DNA from: Streptomyces sp. NRRL WC-3742
GTDB taxonomy: Bacteria; Actinomycetota; Actinomycetes; Streptomycetales; Streptomycetaceae
Length of the DNA stretch: 64,000 nt
Assembly (NCBI RefSeq): GCF_000720635.1
Contig: NZ_JOCF01000049.1
Span: forward strand, 1 to 64,000
Reading direction: 5' to 3'
Translations under genes and position numbers: made by a program
Notes under the pieces: generated by a model
The model's input: the letters and a program-made list of their open reading frames with translations, nothing else
What the model was told of the DNA's origin: nothing
The model's database searches: none
Shown: positions 1 to 8,453 of the stretch, piece after piece
Layout: every line of letters begins with the position of its first letter
Numbering within the stretch: position 1 is the stretch's first letter

Positions 1-27
1 CCCCCCCCCCCCCCGCCTCTTCTTGTT

Positions 28-72
28 GTCAACCAGGGTTGACGCCACGGGGAGGTGTCAACCATAGTTGAC
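28..72. promoter_or_regulatory. Two palindromic operators upstream of HTH/Clp_N operon
   Basis: Two perfect inverted repeats of the same design lie 29 bp apart, centre to centre. Each is GTCAAC, four unlike bases, GTTGAC: positions 28-43 (spacer CAGG) and 57-72 (spacer CATA, where the symmetry extends one more base on each side). The second ends three bases before the ATG at 76, so a bound protein would cover the translation or transcription start. The helix-turn-helix protein encoded just downstream is the obvious candidate ligand (inference). I do not recognise the motif as a named regulon site. Confidence 0.7.
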
Positions 73-75
73 AGC

Positions 76-312
76 ATGAGCGACAGCGGAGAACTCGCGG
101 CCGCGGCGAGCAGCCGCGACCCCGCCGTGGGGCTCCGGGCGGTCCGCGCCCTTCGTGATCTCGCGGACCGCCTGGAGGGCCTGCAGGTGGGCAATGCCCG
201 TGCGCAGGGCTGGTCCTGGCAGGACATCGCGGTCTGCCTCGGGGTGACCAGGCAGGCGGTGCACAAGAAGTACGCCCGACGTGGGCCCGGCAAGGACGAG
301 GACGGAGGCTGA
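76..312 (+). CDS. Small helix-turn-helix DNA-binding protein
   Basis: A 78-residue protein if the ATG at 76 is used; an in-frame GTG at 55 would add seven residues but would place the second palindrome inside the gene. The C-terminal half reads like a sigma-region-4 or phage-repressor type helix-turn-helix (GWSWQDIAVCLGVTRQAVHKKY), ending in a short basic tail. No other domain is visible. It stops three bases before the Clp_N gene, whose ribosome site GGAGG lies inside its last codons, so the two genes are probably translationally coupled. Inference: an autoregulator binding the GTCAAC-N4-GTTGAC sites. No strong ribosome site is spaced correctly for ATG 76, so a leaderless or near-leaderless mRNA is possible. 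Confidence 0.75.
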   Translation: MSDSGELAAAASSRDPAVGLRAVRALRDLADRLEGLQVGNARAQGWSWQDIAVCLGVTRQAVHKKYARRGPGKDEDGG

Positions 313-315
313 GCG

Positions 316-894
316 ATGTTCGAGCGTTTCACCGAGGCGGCACGGCAGACGGTGGTCGCGGCGCAGGAGGAGGCGCGGGAGTTGCACCACTCCTCCGTGG
401 GGACGGAGCACCTGCTGCTGGCGGCCCTGCGGCAGGTCGGCGACCCGTCCGCCGCGGTGCTGATCGACGCCGGGCTGGACCTGGAGACGGCGCGGGCGGC
501 CGTGCGCCGCCTGCTCGGGGAGGAGGGCCGGGCGGAGGCGCTGGCCTCGATCGGGGTGGACCTGGACGCGGTGCGGGAGGCCGTCGAGTCCGTGTTCGGG
601 GAGGGTGCGCTGGACGTTCCGGTGGCGCAGGAGCCCAAGCGCCGGGGGTGGTTCCGCTCCGGGTCGGTCTCCTTCGGGCGGGCACCCTTCACGGCCCGGG
701 CGAAGAAGGCCCTGGAGCTGTCGCTGCGCGAGTCGCTGCAGCTCAGGTCGGGCCACATCGGCGTGGGCCACCTGCTGCTCGGGGTGATCCGCGAGGGAGA
801 GGGGCTGGGCGTGCGGGTGATCGCCGACCACGGGCTCGACCTCGCCGCGGTCCGGAGTGCGGTCGAGAAGGCGCTGACCACGGAGGCCGGGTGA
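316..894 (+). CDS. Double Clp N-domain protein (no AAA module)
   Basis: A 192-residue soluble protein with two copies of the Clp repeat (Clp_N) domain. The first covers about residues 1-80 (start MFERFTEAARQTVVAAQEEA, then HHSSVGTEHLLLAAL). The second covers about 115-190 (FTARAKKALELSLRES, then SGHIGVGHLLLGVIREGEG). In ClpA/ClpC this domain binds substrates and adaptors ahead of the AAA+ rings; here no Walker motifs follow, so it cannot unfold proteins itself. Such proteins may act as decoys, adaptors or sensors for ClpC (inference). It is co-transcribed with the HTH gene three bases upstream. Confidence 0.85.
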   Translation: MFERFTEAARQTVVAAQEEARELHHSSVGTEHLLLAALRQVGDPSAAVLIDAGLDLETARAAVRRLLGEEGRAEALASIGVDLDAVREAVESVFGEGALDVPVAQEPKRRGWFRSGSVSFGRAPFTARAKKALELSLRESLQLRSGHIGVGHLLLGVIREGEGLGVRVIADHGLDLAAVRSAVEKALTTEAG

Positions 895-1087
895 ACCCGG
901 GGGTGGTGCGTGTGCGGTGCGTGCGGGGGCCGGACGGCCCGTCAGTCGTCCGCTTGAGTCGGTGGACCGAATGACTATGATCGGCCGAATCGCGTGAACC
1001 GAACAGCCGCCCGGAGACGTTTCCCGACGTCGCCGGGCGGTCTGGTGTGCGCCCGCCTGCCACCCCGTCGCCCGAAGGAGACCGCCG

Positions 1088-2302
1088 ATGACCGCCGCCC
1101 CGGCCCCGATCGCCCTCGACCCGCTGGCCCGCGACAGCGCCGCCGAAGGCGCCCTGCTGCGGGCGGCCGGACCGGTGGTGCCGGTGGTCCTGCCCGGCGG
1201 GGTCGCCGCCTGGGCGGTGGCGCGGCACGCGGCCGCGCGCGACCTTCTCACCGACGCCCGGCTGGTGAAGGACGCCCGGCACTGGGCCGCCTACCAGCGC
1301 GGCGAGGTGCCCGCGAACTGGCCGCTGATCGGCCTCGCGGTGCCCGGCCCGAGCATGGTCACCACGGACGGCGCCGAGCACCGCCGGCTGCGAGCGATCG
1401 TCGCCCAGGCGTTCACCCCGCGCCGGGTCGAGCTGATGCGCCCGCGCGTGGAGGAGATCACCCGCGCCCTGCTGGACGGCCTCGCGGCGGGCGAGCCGGT
1501 GGTGGACCTGAAGGCGGCCTTCGCCTTCCCCCTGCCGATGACGGTGATCTGCTCCCTGCTGGGCGTGCCGGAGCGCGACCACGCCGTCCTGCGTGACCTG
1601 TACGAGCGGTTCTTCGGCATCAAGCCGGACCCGGAGGGCATCCGGGCGACGGTCGCCGCCCTGAACGCCTTCGTCAACGACCTGGTGGCGCAGCGCCGTT
1701 CGGCCCCCGGCGAGGACCTGGCCAGCGCCCTGCTGGCGGCCGACGCCGAGGGCGGGGCGCTGACCGACGCGGAGGCTGCGGCCACCCTGCGGGTGATCAT
1801 CGCGGCCGGGCACGAGACGACGGTGAACCTGATCGGCAACGCCGTCCGGGCGCTGCTGGCGCACCCGGAGCAGCTGGCGCTGGTGCGTTCGGGGGAGGTG
1901 TCCTGGGACGCGGTGGTGGAGGAGTCGCTGCGCTGGACGCCGCCGACCAGCAACTTCCTGTTCCGCTTCGCCGCGGAGGACATCGAGGTCGGCGACCTGG
2001 TGATCCCGGCGGGGGAGCCGGTGCTGGTCTCGTACAACGCGATCGGCCGGGACCCGCTGCAGCACGGGGTGACGGCCGAGCTGTTCGACGTCACCCGCGA
2101 CCAGAGCCGCCACCTGTCCTTCGGCCACGGCCCGCACGTCTGCCCGGGGTCGCCGCTCGCGCGCCTGGAGGCGGGGGTCGCGCTGCCGGCGCTGTTCGAG
2201 CGCTTCCCGGACCTCGCCCTCGCGGTGCCGGACGGCGAACTGCGGATGAGCCCGTCGCTGGTGGTCAACAGCCTGCTGGAGCTGCCGGTCCGGCTCCGCT
2301 GA
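1088..2302 (+). CDS. Cytochrome P450 monooxygenase
   Basis: A 404-residue soluble class I bacterial P450. Visible motifs are the I-helix oxygen-activation motif AGHETT (residues 240-245), the K-helix ExxR (E279-R282), the C-helix AEHRRLR near 97, and the heme-thiolate loop FGHGPHVCPGSPLAR with Cys352 as iron ligand. Full family length; all core motifs intact. Start: ATG preceded by AAGGAG at 1076-1081. No ferredoxin, ferredoxin reductase or biosynthetic genes are adjacent, so redox partners must come from elsewhere and the substrate cannot be inferred. The 190 bp upstream shows no recognised operator. Confidence 0.95.
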   Translation: MTAAPAPIALDPLARDSAAEGALLRAAGPVVPVVLPGGVAAWAVARHAAARDLLTDARLVKDARHWAAYQRGEVPANWPLIGLAVPGPSMVTTDGAEHRRLRAIVAQAFTPRRVELMRPRVEEITRALLDGLAAGEPVVDLKAAFAFPLPMTVICSLLGVPERDHAVLRDLYERFFGIKPDPEGIRATVAALNAFVNDLVAQRRSAPGEDLASALLAADAEGGALTDAEAAATLRVIIAAGHETTVNLIGNAVRALLAHPEQLALVRSGEVSWDAVVEESLRWTPPTSNFLFRFAAEDIEVGDLVIPAGEPVLVSYNAIGRDPLQHGVTAELFDVTRDQSRHLSFGHGPHVCPGSPLARLEAGVALPALFERFPDLALAVPDGELRMSPSLVVNSLLELPVRLR

Positions 2303-2485
2303 GGGGAGGAGCGGCGGGAAGGCCGGACGCGGATCTCGACGGCGGCGGGTGGCTGCGTTAACGTCGACGGATCGGTTCGGCCGCCCGGTCGTTCGTTCAC
2401 CCTGCGATCCCCGTACGCCAACTCCCGTACAGCGCAATGTCGTTCAGCTCACAGCCGGCAGCACGCCCTGGCGAGGAGAACCGCA

Positions 2486-3868
2486 TTGACCCTCAACCCG
2501 AACGCGCCGTCCCCGGGTTCACGCCGCAGAATCGCCGCCGTACCCGCCCTGTTGGCGGTGCTGGCCCTGACGGCGGCCTGCTCCAACAGTTCGAGTGGTT
2601 CCGGTGGCGGCGGCTCAGCGTCGTCGATGACCGGTGACTGCGCCAAGTACCAGGAGTACGCGGGACACTCGGGGACCAAGGTGACGATGTTCGCCTCGAT
2701 CCTCAGCCCGGAGTCGGACAACCTGGAGAAGTCCTGGGCCGAGTTCAGCCGGTGCACCGGGATCAGCATCAGCTACGAGGGGTCCAACGACTTCGAGTCG
2801 CAGCTGCCCGTGCGGGTGGCCGGCGGCAACACCCCGGACCTCGCGATCATCCCCCAACCGGGCCTGCTGGCGCAGATGGTGAAGAGCGGCAAGGTCGTCA
2901 AGCCGCCCGCGAAGACCGTCGAGAACCAGAACAAGTGGAGCCCGGTCTGGAAGACGTACGGCTCGGTCAACGGCACCTTCTACGCGGCGCCGATGAGCGC
3001 CAACATGAAGTCGCTGGTCTGGTACTCGCCGAAGGCGTTCAAGGCGGCCGGCTACGAGGTGCCGAAGACCTGGGCCGACCTGATGGCGCTCAGCGACCGG
3101 ATCGCCAAGGCCGGCGGCCCCAGGCCCTGGTGCGGCGGCATCGCCTCCGGCACGGCTACGGGCTGGCCGGCCACCGACTGGCTGGAGGAGGTGGTGCTGG
3201 GCACGTACGGCGGTGATGTGTACGACCAGTGGGTGGGCCACCAGGTCAAGTTCTCCGACGAGAGGATCCAGACGGCGATGAGGACCGTCGCCGACTGGCT
3301 GCAGAACCCGGCCTGGGTCAACGGCGGTTACGGCGACGTCAAGTCGATCGCCACCACCACGTTCCAGGACGCGGGCGCGCCGGTCCTCACCGGCAAGTGC
3401 GCGATGCTCCAGCAGGCGTCCTTCTACGAGGCGCAGTGGCCCAAGGGCACCAAGGTCGGCCCGGACGGGGACGTCTTCGCCTTCCACCTGCCGGCGGTGA
3501 ACCCGTCGATCCCCAGCCCGGTCGAGGGCGGCGGCGAGTTCCTGGCCGCCTTCTCCGGCAAGCCCGAGGTGCAGGCGGTGCAGAACTACCTGTCCAGCAC
3601 GGAGTGGGCGAGCAGCCGGGTGAGGACGGCGACCGGCTGGGTCTCGGCCAACCAGGGCGTGGACAAGAGCCTGTACACCGATCCGATCGACCAGCTCTCG
3701 GCCGCGGCGCTGACCGACCCGGCCGCCACCTTCCGCTTCGACGCCTCCGACCTGATGCCGGCCGCGGTGGGCGCCGGGCAGGAGTGGAAGTCGCTGACGG
3801 CCTGGTTCGCGGAGGGCCAGTCGATCCAGAAGACCGCCGCCGACATCGACGCCGCCTGGCCGCAGTAG
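2486..3868 (+). CDS. Sugar ABC transporter, substrate-binding lipoprotein
   Basis: A 460-residue extracytoplasmic solute-binding protein of the carbohydrate family (SBP family 1). The N-terminus has a basic stretch, a hydrophobic segment and a lipobox-like end with Cys32 (LALTAAC), followed by a Ser/Gly-rich linker, so it should be lipid-anchored outside the membrane. It starts at TTG, supported by GAGGAG nine bases upstream. It leads an operon with the two permease genes; no ATPase is encoded, as is usual for streptomycete sugar importers that share MsiK (established knowledge). Sequence style resembles alpha-glucoside (AglE-like) binding proteins, but the substrate is not certain. An 8-bp palindrome CGTTAACG at 2356-2363 could be part of a LacI-family site (weak). 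Confidence 0.9.
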   Translation: MTLNPNAPSPGSRRRIAAVPALLAVLALTAACSNSSSGSGGGGSASSMTGDCAKYQEYAGHSGTKVTMFASILSPESDNLEKSWAEFSRCTGISISYEGSNDFESQLPVRVAGGNTPDLAIIPQPGLLAQMVKSGKVVKPPAKTVENQNKWSPVWKTYGSVNGTFYAAPMSANMKSLVWYSPKAFKAAGYEVPKTWADLMALSDRIAKAGGPRPWCGGIASGTATGWPATDWLEEVVLGTYGGDVYDQWVGHQVKFSDERIQTAMRTVADWLQNPAWVNGGYGDVKSIATTTFQDAGAPVLTGKCAMLQQASFYEAQWPKGTKVGPDGDVFAFHLPAVNPSIPSPVEGGGEFLAAFSGKPEVQAVQNYLSSTEWASSRVRTATGWVSANQGVDKSLYTDPIDQLSAAALTDPAATFRFDASDLMPAAVGAGQEWKSLTAWFAEGQSIQKTAADIDAAWPQ

Positions 3869-3923
3869 CCGGCCCGCGGCGGCCGGGGCCGCATCGGCCG
3901 GCCTCACCGGGACCACCTGCCGA

Positions 3924-3955
3924 GGGCGGTGCGGGGCCACCCACCCGCACCGCCC
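3924..3955 (+). terminator. Intercistronic hairpin between binding protein and permease
   Basis: A perfect 12-bp stem (3924-3935 with 3944-3955) and 8-nt loop sits in the 172-bp gap between the binding-protein stop and the first permease. No T-run follows. Such hairpins in sugar-importer operons commonly protect the upstream mRNA and attenuate readthrough, giving more binding protein than permease; that role is inferred here. Confidence 0.6.
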
Positions 3956-4040
3956 GCCCCTCCCTCTCCCTCGCACGCTCGCGCGTGCTCGCTCGCTCGC
4001 TTGCACCGGAAGGTGATCGGACCCGAAGGGAAGCACCCCC

Positions 4041-5060
4041 ATGCCCGTACCCGGTTCACCGCCGCCCGTCGCGCTCGCCACCGGCGCCTGGGGCGACGCG
4101 GCGCTCAAGTTCGGCAACACCCTCGGCGCCGTCGCCGGCTTCCTCGGCATCCTGCTGGTGGTCTTCTTCGTCGCCGGCCGCGCCCGGGGCCGGCTCGCCC
4201 GCCCGCTGGCCGTCCTGGTGTTCCTCGGCCCGGCCGTGCTGCTCCTGCTCGTCGGCCTGGTGGTGCCGCTGGTGCGCACCGTCTACCTGAGCCTGCACAA
4301 CGACGACGGCAGCCGGTTCGTCGGCGAGGACAACTTCCACTGGGCGTTCACCTCGGACGACGTGCGGCACGTGCTGCTCAACACCCTGCTGTGGCTGGCG
4401 GTCGTCCCGCTGGTGGCGACGGGCCTGGGCCTGCTGCTGGCGCTGATGGTGGACCGGATGCGCGGCCAGTCGGTCTACAAGTCGCTGATCTTCATGCCGA
4501 TGGCGATCTCGCTGGTCGGCGCGTCGATCATCTTCAAGTTCGTCTACGAGTCGCGCGGCCCCGGGCAGCACCAGATCGGCCTGCTCAGCCAGGTCGCCGT
4601 GGCCCTGGGCTGGGACGATCCGCCGAACTGGATGCTCTCCCAGCCGCTGAACACCTTCCTGCTGATGGCGGTGATGGTCTGGGTGCAGACGGGCTTCGCG
4701 TTGGTGGTCCTGTCCGCGGCGATCAAGGCGATCCCGTCCGAGGTGGTGGAGGCGGCCCGGCTGGACGGCGCGAGCGGGGCGCGGCTGTTCTGGTACGTCA
4801 CCGTGCCGATGATCCGCACCACGGTGATGGTCGTCCTGACCACCGTCATGATCATCACCCTGAAGTGCTTCGACATCGTCCGCACCATGACCGGCGGCAA
4901 CTTCGGCACCCAGGTGCTGGCCAACGAGATGTACTCGCAGTCCTTCTCGCAGTTCAACGACGGGCGGGGCAGCGCGCTGGCGGTGCTGCTCTTCCTGGCC
5001 GTGCTGCCGCTGGTGGCCTACAACATCGTCCAGCTGCGGAAGGAGCGTGAGGTGCGGTGA
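4041..5060 (+). CDS. Sugar ABC transporter permease (MalF/AglF type)
   Basis: A 339-residue inner-membrane permease. An extra hydrophobic helix near residues 20-45 precedes the usual set of about six transmembrane segments, an arrangement seen in AglF/MalF-type subunits. The cytoplasmic EAA loop that docks the ATPase is visible as EVVEAARLDGASGARLFW (about residues 234-251). Start ATG with GAAGGGAAG upstream. It overlaps the next permease gene by four bases (GTGA), implying translational coupling. With its partner it forms the membrane channel for the lipoprotein encoded at 2486. Confidence 0.92.
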   Translation: MPVPGSPPPVALATGAWGDAALKFGNTLGAVAGFLGILLVVFFVAGRARGRLARPLAVLVFLGPAVLLLLVGLVVPLVRTVYLSLHNDDGSRFVGEDNFHWAFTSDDVRHVLLNTLLWLAVVPLVATGLGLLLALMVDRMRGQSVYKSLIFMPMAISLVGASIIFKFVYESRGPGQHQIGLLSQVAVALGWDDPPNWMLSQPLNTFLLMAVMVWVQTGFALVVLSAAIKAIPSEVVEAARLDGASGARLFWYVTVPMIRTTVMVVLTTVMIITLKCFDIVRTMTGGNFGTQVLANEMYSQSFSQFNDGRGSALAVLLFLAVLPLVAYNIVQLRKEREVR

Positions 5061-6004
5061 GCGCGCTGATCAGGGAAGGCGGACGGGAGGGGTCGGCGCG
5101 GTCGCTGCGCTCGGTGCGCAGGGCCTTCGGCTCCCCGCTGGCCTCGGTGTTCGTGATCGCGATGACGGTGCTGTGGACGATCCCGACGCTCGGCCTGCTG
5201 GTCACCTCCCTGCGCCCCAAGCAGGACGTGACGGCCGACGGCTGGTGGAACGCCCTCCTCCACCCGGACTTCGGCTTCGGCAACTACCACTCGGTGCTCT
5301 TCGAGGGCGGCTCCGGCGTCTCCACCGGGCTGATGCCGTACCTGGTGAACTCGCTGGCGATCAGCATCCCGGCGACGGTGTTCCCGCTGGTGCTGGCGGC
5401 GATGGCCGCGTACGTGCTGGCCTGGGTGCGGTTCCGGGGCAGCGACGCGGTGTTCCTGACGGTCTTCGGGCTCCAGGTGGTGCCGCTGCAGATGGCGCTG
5501 ATCCCACTGCTGCGGCTGTTCTCCGGCGGTGCGCACCTGGGCCCGCTGACGCTGATCCCGGCGGTGGACCTCAAGGGCAGCTATGCGCCGGTCTGGCTGG
5601 CGCACACGATGTTCGCGCTGCCGCTGGCGGTGTTCCTGCTGCACAACTTCATCGCCCAGCTGCCGCGGGACCTGATGGAGGCGGCGGTGGTGGACGGCGC
5701 CTCGCACTTCCGGATCTTCCGCTCGATCGTGCTGCCGCTGTGCACCCCGGCGCTGGCCTCGTTCGCGATCTTCCAGTTCCTGTGGGTCTGGAACGACCTG
5801 CTGGTCGCGCTGACCTTCGCCGGGGGCACCCCGGAGGTGGCGCCGATGACGGTGCGGCTGGCGCAGCTGTCAGGGTCCTTCGGCGGGCGCTGGGAACTGC
5901 TGACGGCGGGGGCGTTCCTGTCGATCATCGTGCCGCTGGCCGTGTTCTTCGGCCTGCAGCGGTACTTCGTGCGGGGGCTGCTGGCGGGGTCGGTGAAGGG
6001 CTGA
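5057..6004 (+). CDS. Sugar ABC transporter permease (MalG/AglG type)
   Basis: A 315-residue six-helix permease, second subunit of the importer. The EAA loop appears as DLMEAAVVDGASHFRIF (about residues 209-225), and the C-terminus QRYFVRGLLAGSVKG is typical of MalG-type subunits. GTG start inside the end of the upstream permease gene. Transcription should stop at the very strong hairpin that begins at the base after the stop codon. No ATPase or glycosidase gene follows. Confidence 0.92.
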   Translation: MSALIREGGREGSARSLRSVRRAFGSPLASVFVIAMTVLWTIPTLGLLVTSLRPKQDVTADGWWNALLHPDFGFGNYHSVLFEGGSGVSTGLMPYLVNSLAISIPATVFPLVLAAMAAYVLAWVRFRGSDAVFLTVFGLQVVPLQMALIPLLRLFSGGAHLGPLTLIPAVDLKGSYAPVWLAHTMFALPLAVFLLHNFIAQLPRDLMEAAVVDGASHFRIFRSIVLPLCTPALASFAIFQFLWVWNDLLVALTFAGGTPEVAPMTVRLAQLSGSFGGRWELLTAGAFLSIIVPLAVFFGLQRYFVRGLLAGSVKG

Positions 6005-6055
6005 ACACGCGCGTACGGCCGGCCGGGAGGTCCCCGGCCGGCCGTACGCGCGTGT
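6005..6055. terminator. Strong bidirectional terminator hairpin
   Basis: A perfect 23-bp inverted repeat (6005-6027 with 6033-6055) with a 5-nt loop starts directly after the permease stop and ends 11 bases before the stop of the convergent efflux gene. Its symmetry lets it serve both strands. Confidence 0.9.
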
Positions 6056-6066
6056 GTCGCCGGTCG

Positions 6067-7608
6067 TCAGTGCATCGCGACGCCGGAGGCGGAGCCCTGC
6101 AGGTCGCTGGCCTTGGCCTTGATCGCGAAGACCGCGACCAGGAAGGCGACCCCGGCGAGGGCGGCGCCCACGATGAAGCCGTGCGAGATGCCCTGGGTCA
6201 GCACCATGTTGGCGGCGTCGGTGCCCTGCGGGAAGTTCTGGTTCTCCTTGAAGTACGCCAGCTGCTCCGGCGTCGCCGTCTTCAGGAAGTTCGGCACCTG
6301 AACAGCGGCCTCGTCCTTGGCGTAGGTGGCGAAGACCGTGGTCAGGATCGACAGGCCGAGCGAACCACCGATCTGCTGCATGGAGTTGAGCAGGCCGGAC
6401 GCGGCGCCGGTCTCCTCGCCGGCCACACCCGAGACGGTGATCAGCATGACCGGGACGAAGATCATTCCCATGCCGAGGCCGAAGACGACCGTGGGGCCGA
6501 AGACGCCGTCCAGGTAGCCGCTGTCCTTGTTCATCTGCGTCAGCCAGGCGAGACCGACGGTGACGAGGAACGCGCCGCCCGCCATGAACGGCTTCGGGCC
6601 GTACTTGGCCTGGAGCTGGGAGGCGAGCTGGGCGGTGATGATGATCGCGACGCTGATCGGCAGGAAGGAGACGCCGGCCTTCAACGGGCTGTAGCCGAGC
6701 GGCCCCTGCACGAACAGCACGACGTAGAAGAAGATGCCGAACATGGCCGCGGCGATGCAGAGCATCATCACCAGGCTGCCGGTGCGGTTGCGGTCGGCGA
6801 ACAGGTGCAGCGGGGTGATCGGCTGGGCGGTGCGCGTCTCGATCACGATGAACGCGGCGATCAGGATCACGCCGCCCACGAAGGAGCCGATCGTGACCGG
6901 GTCCGACCAGCCGTCCGAGGCGGCGCGGATGAACCCGTAGACGAGGCCGACCAGGCCGAGCGTCGAGGTCATCGCACCGGGCAGGTCGAACTTGCCGGCG
7001 ACGCGCGGCGATTCGGTGATGTAGCGCGGCGCGGCGACGGCGATCAGGATCGCGATCGGCACGTTGACGAAGAACACCCAGCGCCAGTTCAGGTACTCGG
7101 TGAGCAGACCGCCGGCGAGCAGGCCGATCGCCGCGCCCGAGCCGGCCACCGCGGAGAAGACGCCGAACGCCTTGTTGCGCTCCGGCCCCTCCTCGAAGTT
7201 GGTGGCGATCAGGGCGAAGGCCGTCGGTGAGCAGATCGCGCCGCCGATGCCCTGCAGGGCGCGGGCCGCCAGCAGCAGGCCGCTGTCCTGCGCGAAGCCG
7301 CCGAGCAGGGAGGCCAGGCCGAAGAGCAGGGTGCCGAAGATGAACACCCGGCGGCGGCCGAGGATGTCGCCCGCGCGGCCGCCGAGTAGCAGCAGCCCGC
7401 CGAAGGTCAGCGTGTAGGCGTTGATGACCCAGGACAGGTCGGTGGTCGAGAACTTGAGCGCGTCCTGGATGTGCGGCAGCGCGATGTTCACGATGGTGGC
7501 GTCGAGTACCACCATCAGCTGCGTGGCCGCGATGACCGTCAGGGTGATGCCCTTGCCGCGGCCCTGCTGCGGCTGTGATTGCTTGTGGAGAGTGTCGGAG
7601 ATAGCCAC
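6067..7608 (-). CDS. MFS drug efflux transporter, DHA2 (14-TM) family
   Basis: A 513-residue integral membrane protein with about 14 hydrophobic segments, typical of EmrB/QacA-type proton-driven multidrug exporters. Motif A appears as GGRAGDILGRRRVF after TM2 and the TM1 motif C-like region as VVLDATIVNIALP. The start chosen is GTG at 7608 (MAISDTLHK), preceded by AGCAGGGGG; the longer reading from 7686 adds 26 polar residues and would run across an operator. It is divergent from a TetR gene, with operator-like repeats between them. The substrate is unknown; C-terminal tail short and cytoplasmic. Confidence 0.93.
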   Translation of the reverse strand: MAISDTLHKQSQPQQGRGKGITLTVIAATQLMVVLDATIVNIALPHIQDALKFSTTDLSWVINAYTLTFGGLLLLGGRAGDILGRRRVFIFGTLLFGLASLLGGFAQDSGLLLAARALQGIGGAICSPTAFALIATNFEEGPERNKAFGVFSAVAGSGAAIGLLAGGLLTEYLNWRWVFFVNVPIAILIAVAAPRYITESPRVAGKFDLPGAMTSTLGLVGLVYGFIRAASDGWSDPVTIGSFVGGVILIAAFIVIETRTAQPITPLHLFADRNRTGSLVMMLCIAAAMFGIFFYVVLFVQGPLGYSPLKAGVSFLPISVAIIITAQLASQLQAKYGPKPFMAGGAFLVTVGLAWLTQMNKDSGYLDGVFGPTVVFGLGMGMIFVPVMLITVSGVAGEETGAASGLLNSMQQIGGSLGLSILTTVFATYAKDEAAVQVPNFLKTATPEQLAYFKENQNFPQGTDAANMVLTQGISHGFIVGAALAGVAFLVAVFAIKAKASDLQGSASGVAMH

Positions 7609-7670
7609 GAAATGTGCCCCCTGCTGGCTATGTGTGTGCTGCTGCGGTACTCGGTGCCCCGGTAGCCAAG

Positions 7671-7730
7671 GAACGGGATCGTTCACTAATCGGGACGATA
7701 TCCTGGCCCTGATTGTGAACGCAAGCGTTC
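7671..7730. promoter_or_regulatory. Twin TetR-type operators in divergent promoter
   Basis: Two inverted repeats share the form GAACG-N4-CGTTC: positions 7671-7684 (spacer GGAT) and 7717-7730 (spacer CAAG, perfect for six bases per arm). They are 46 bp apart between the start of the efflux gene (7608, minus strand) and tetR (7750). The arrangement fits a TetR repressor controlling both its own gene and the pump (inference from the layout). Confidence 0.7.
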
Positions 7731-7749
7731 CTTAAAAAGGGGTGGGTGG

Positions 7750-8343
7750 ATGGCGGCGGTGGATCGCTTGGTGCGGCGGCGGGGGAAGGAACTGGAGAAC
7801 GCGATCTTCGAAGCGACGCTCGACCAGCTCACCTCCGGCGGATTCGCACGCCTGACGATGGAAGGAGTCGCCGCCGCGGCGCGGACCGGGAAGGCCGCGC
7901 TGTACCGGCGGTGGGGGTCCAAGGTCGAACTCGTCATCGACTCCCTGGACGCCACTCTGCCACGCCCCCGCGCGGTGCCCGACCTCGGGTCCGCCCGGGC
8001 CGAATTGCTGCAGCTCATCGAGTTGTTCGCGGCGGCCTCGGCCTCGCGGGTGGGCGCCGCCATTCACACGCTCATGGGGGAGGTGTCCCAGCAGCAGGCC
8101 GAGATGTTCAAGGACTTCCTCACGGGCCGGGTGATCGATCCGACCACGGAGACCGTCCTCGACATCCTGCGCCGCGGCATCGATCGCGGCGACGTCCGGC
8201 CCGGGGTGGCCACCCCGATGGTCGCCGACGTCGTACCGGCGATGCTCTTCTACCACGTCAAGGCGACCGGCGCGGAGCCGATGCCGGGCGACTACGCGAG
8301 CCGGCTGGTGGACGAGGTGCTGATGCCGATGGTCGGGCGGTAG
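7750..8343 (+). CDS. TetR-family transcriptional repressor
   Basis: A 197-residue regulator. The N-terminal helix-turn-helix is about residues 20-60 (TMEGVAAAARTGKAALYRRWGSK), the standard TetR fold; the rest is an all-helical ligand-binding and dimerisation domain of the TetR_C class found in many actinobacterial efflux regulators. ATG start with AAGGGGTGG upstream. It is divergent from the DHA2 efflux pump and probably represses it until a toxic ligand binds. A tandem repeat follows the stop codon. Confidence 0.93.
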   Translation: MAAVDRLVRRRGKELENAIFEATLDQLTSGGFARLTMEGVAAAARTGKAALYRRWGSKVELVIDSLDATLPRPRAVPDLGSARAELLQLIELFAAASASRVGAAIHTLMGEVSQQQAEMFKDFLTGRVIDPTTETVLDILRRGIDRGDVRPGVATPMVADVVPAMLFYHVKATGAEPMPGDYASRLVDEVLMPMVGR

Positions 8344-8351
8344 GGGCATCG

Positions 8352-8405
8352 GGGGCGGGCTTCGGGGGAGGGTCGGGGCGGGCTTCGGCGGCGGGTCGGG
8401 GCGGG
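8352..8405. repeat. 23-bp tandem repeat after tetR
   Basis: Two nearly identical 23-bp units (8352-8374 and 8375-8397; two differences) and a partial third (8398-8405) begin nine bases after the tetR stop. GC-rich, beginning GGGGCGGG in each copy. Confidence 0.8.
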
Positions 8406-8453
8406 TATGAACGGGCTTAGGCTGGAGACCGCCCCAGTCGAACGGAAGCCGCC

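Noticed and set aside
1..14. Run of 14 C at the window start
   Set aside because: A homopolymer at an arbitrary window edge in GC-rich DNA; could be real or an assembly artefact, with no functional reading.
5047..7230. A 727-codon plus-strand frame through the second permease and efflux genes
   Set aside because: Out of frame with the permease and antisense to the efflux pump; it crosses the terminator at 6005-6055.
7711..7731. TTGTGAACGC resembling half of a Rex site, and GAAC...GTTC resembling a LexA box
   Set aside because: The right half does not give TTCACAA, and the GAAC/GTTC spacing is six bases rather than the four of the actinobacterial SOS box; the TetR operator reading explains both copies.
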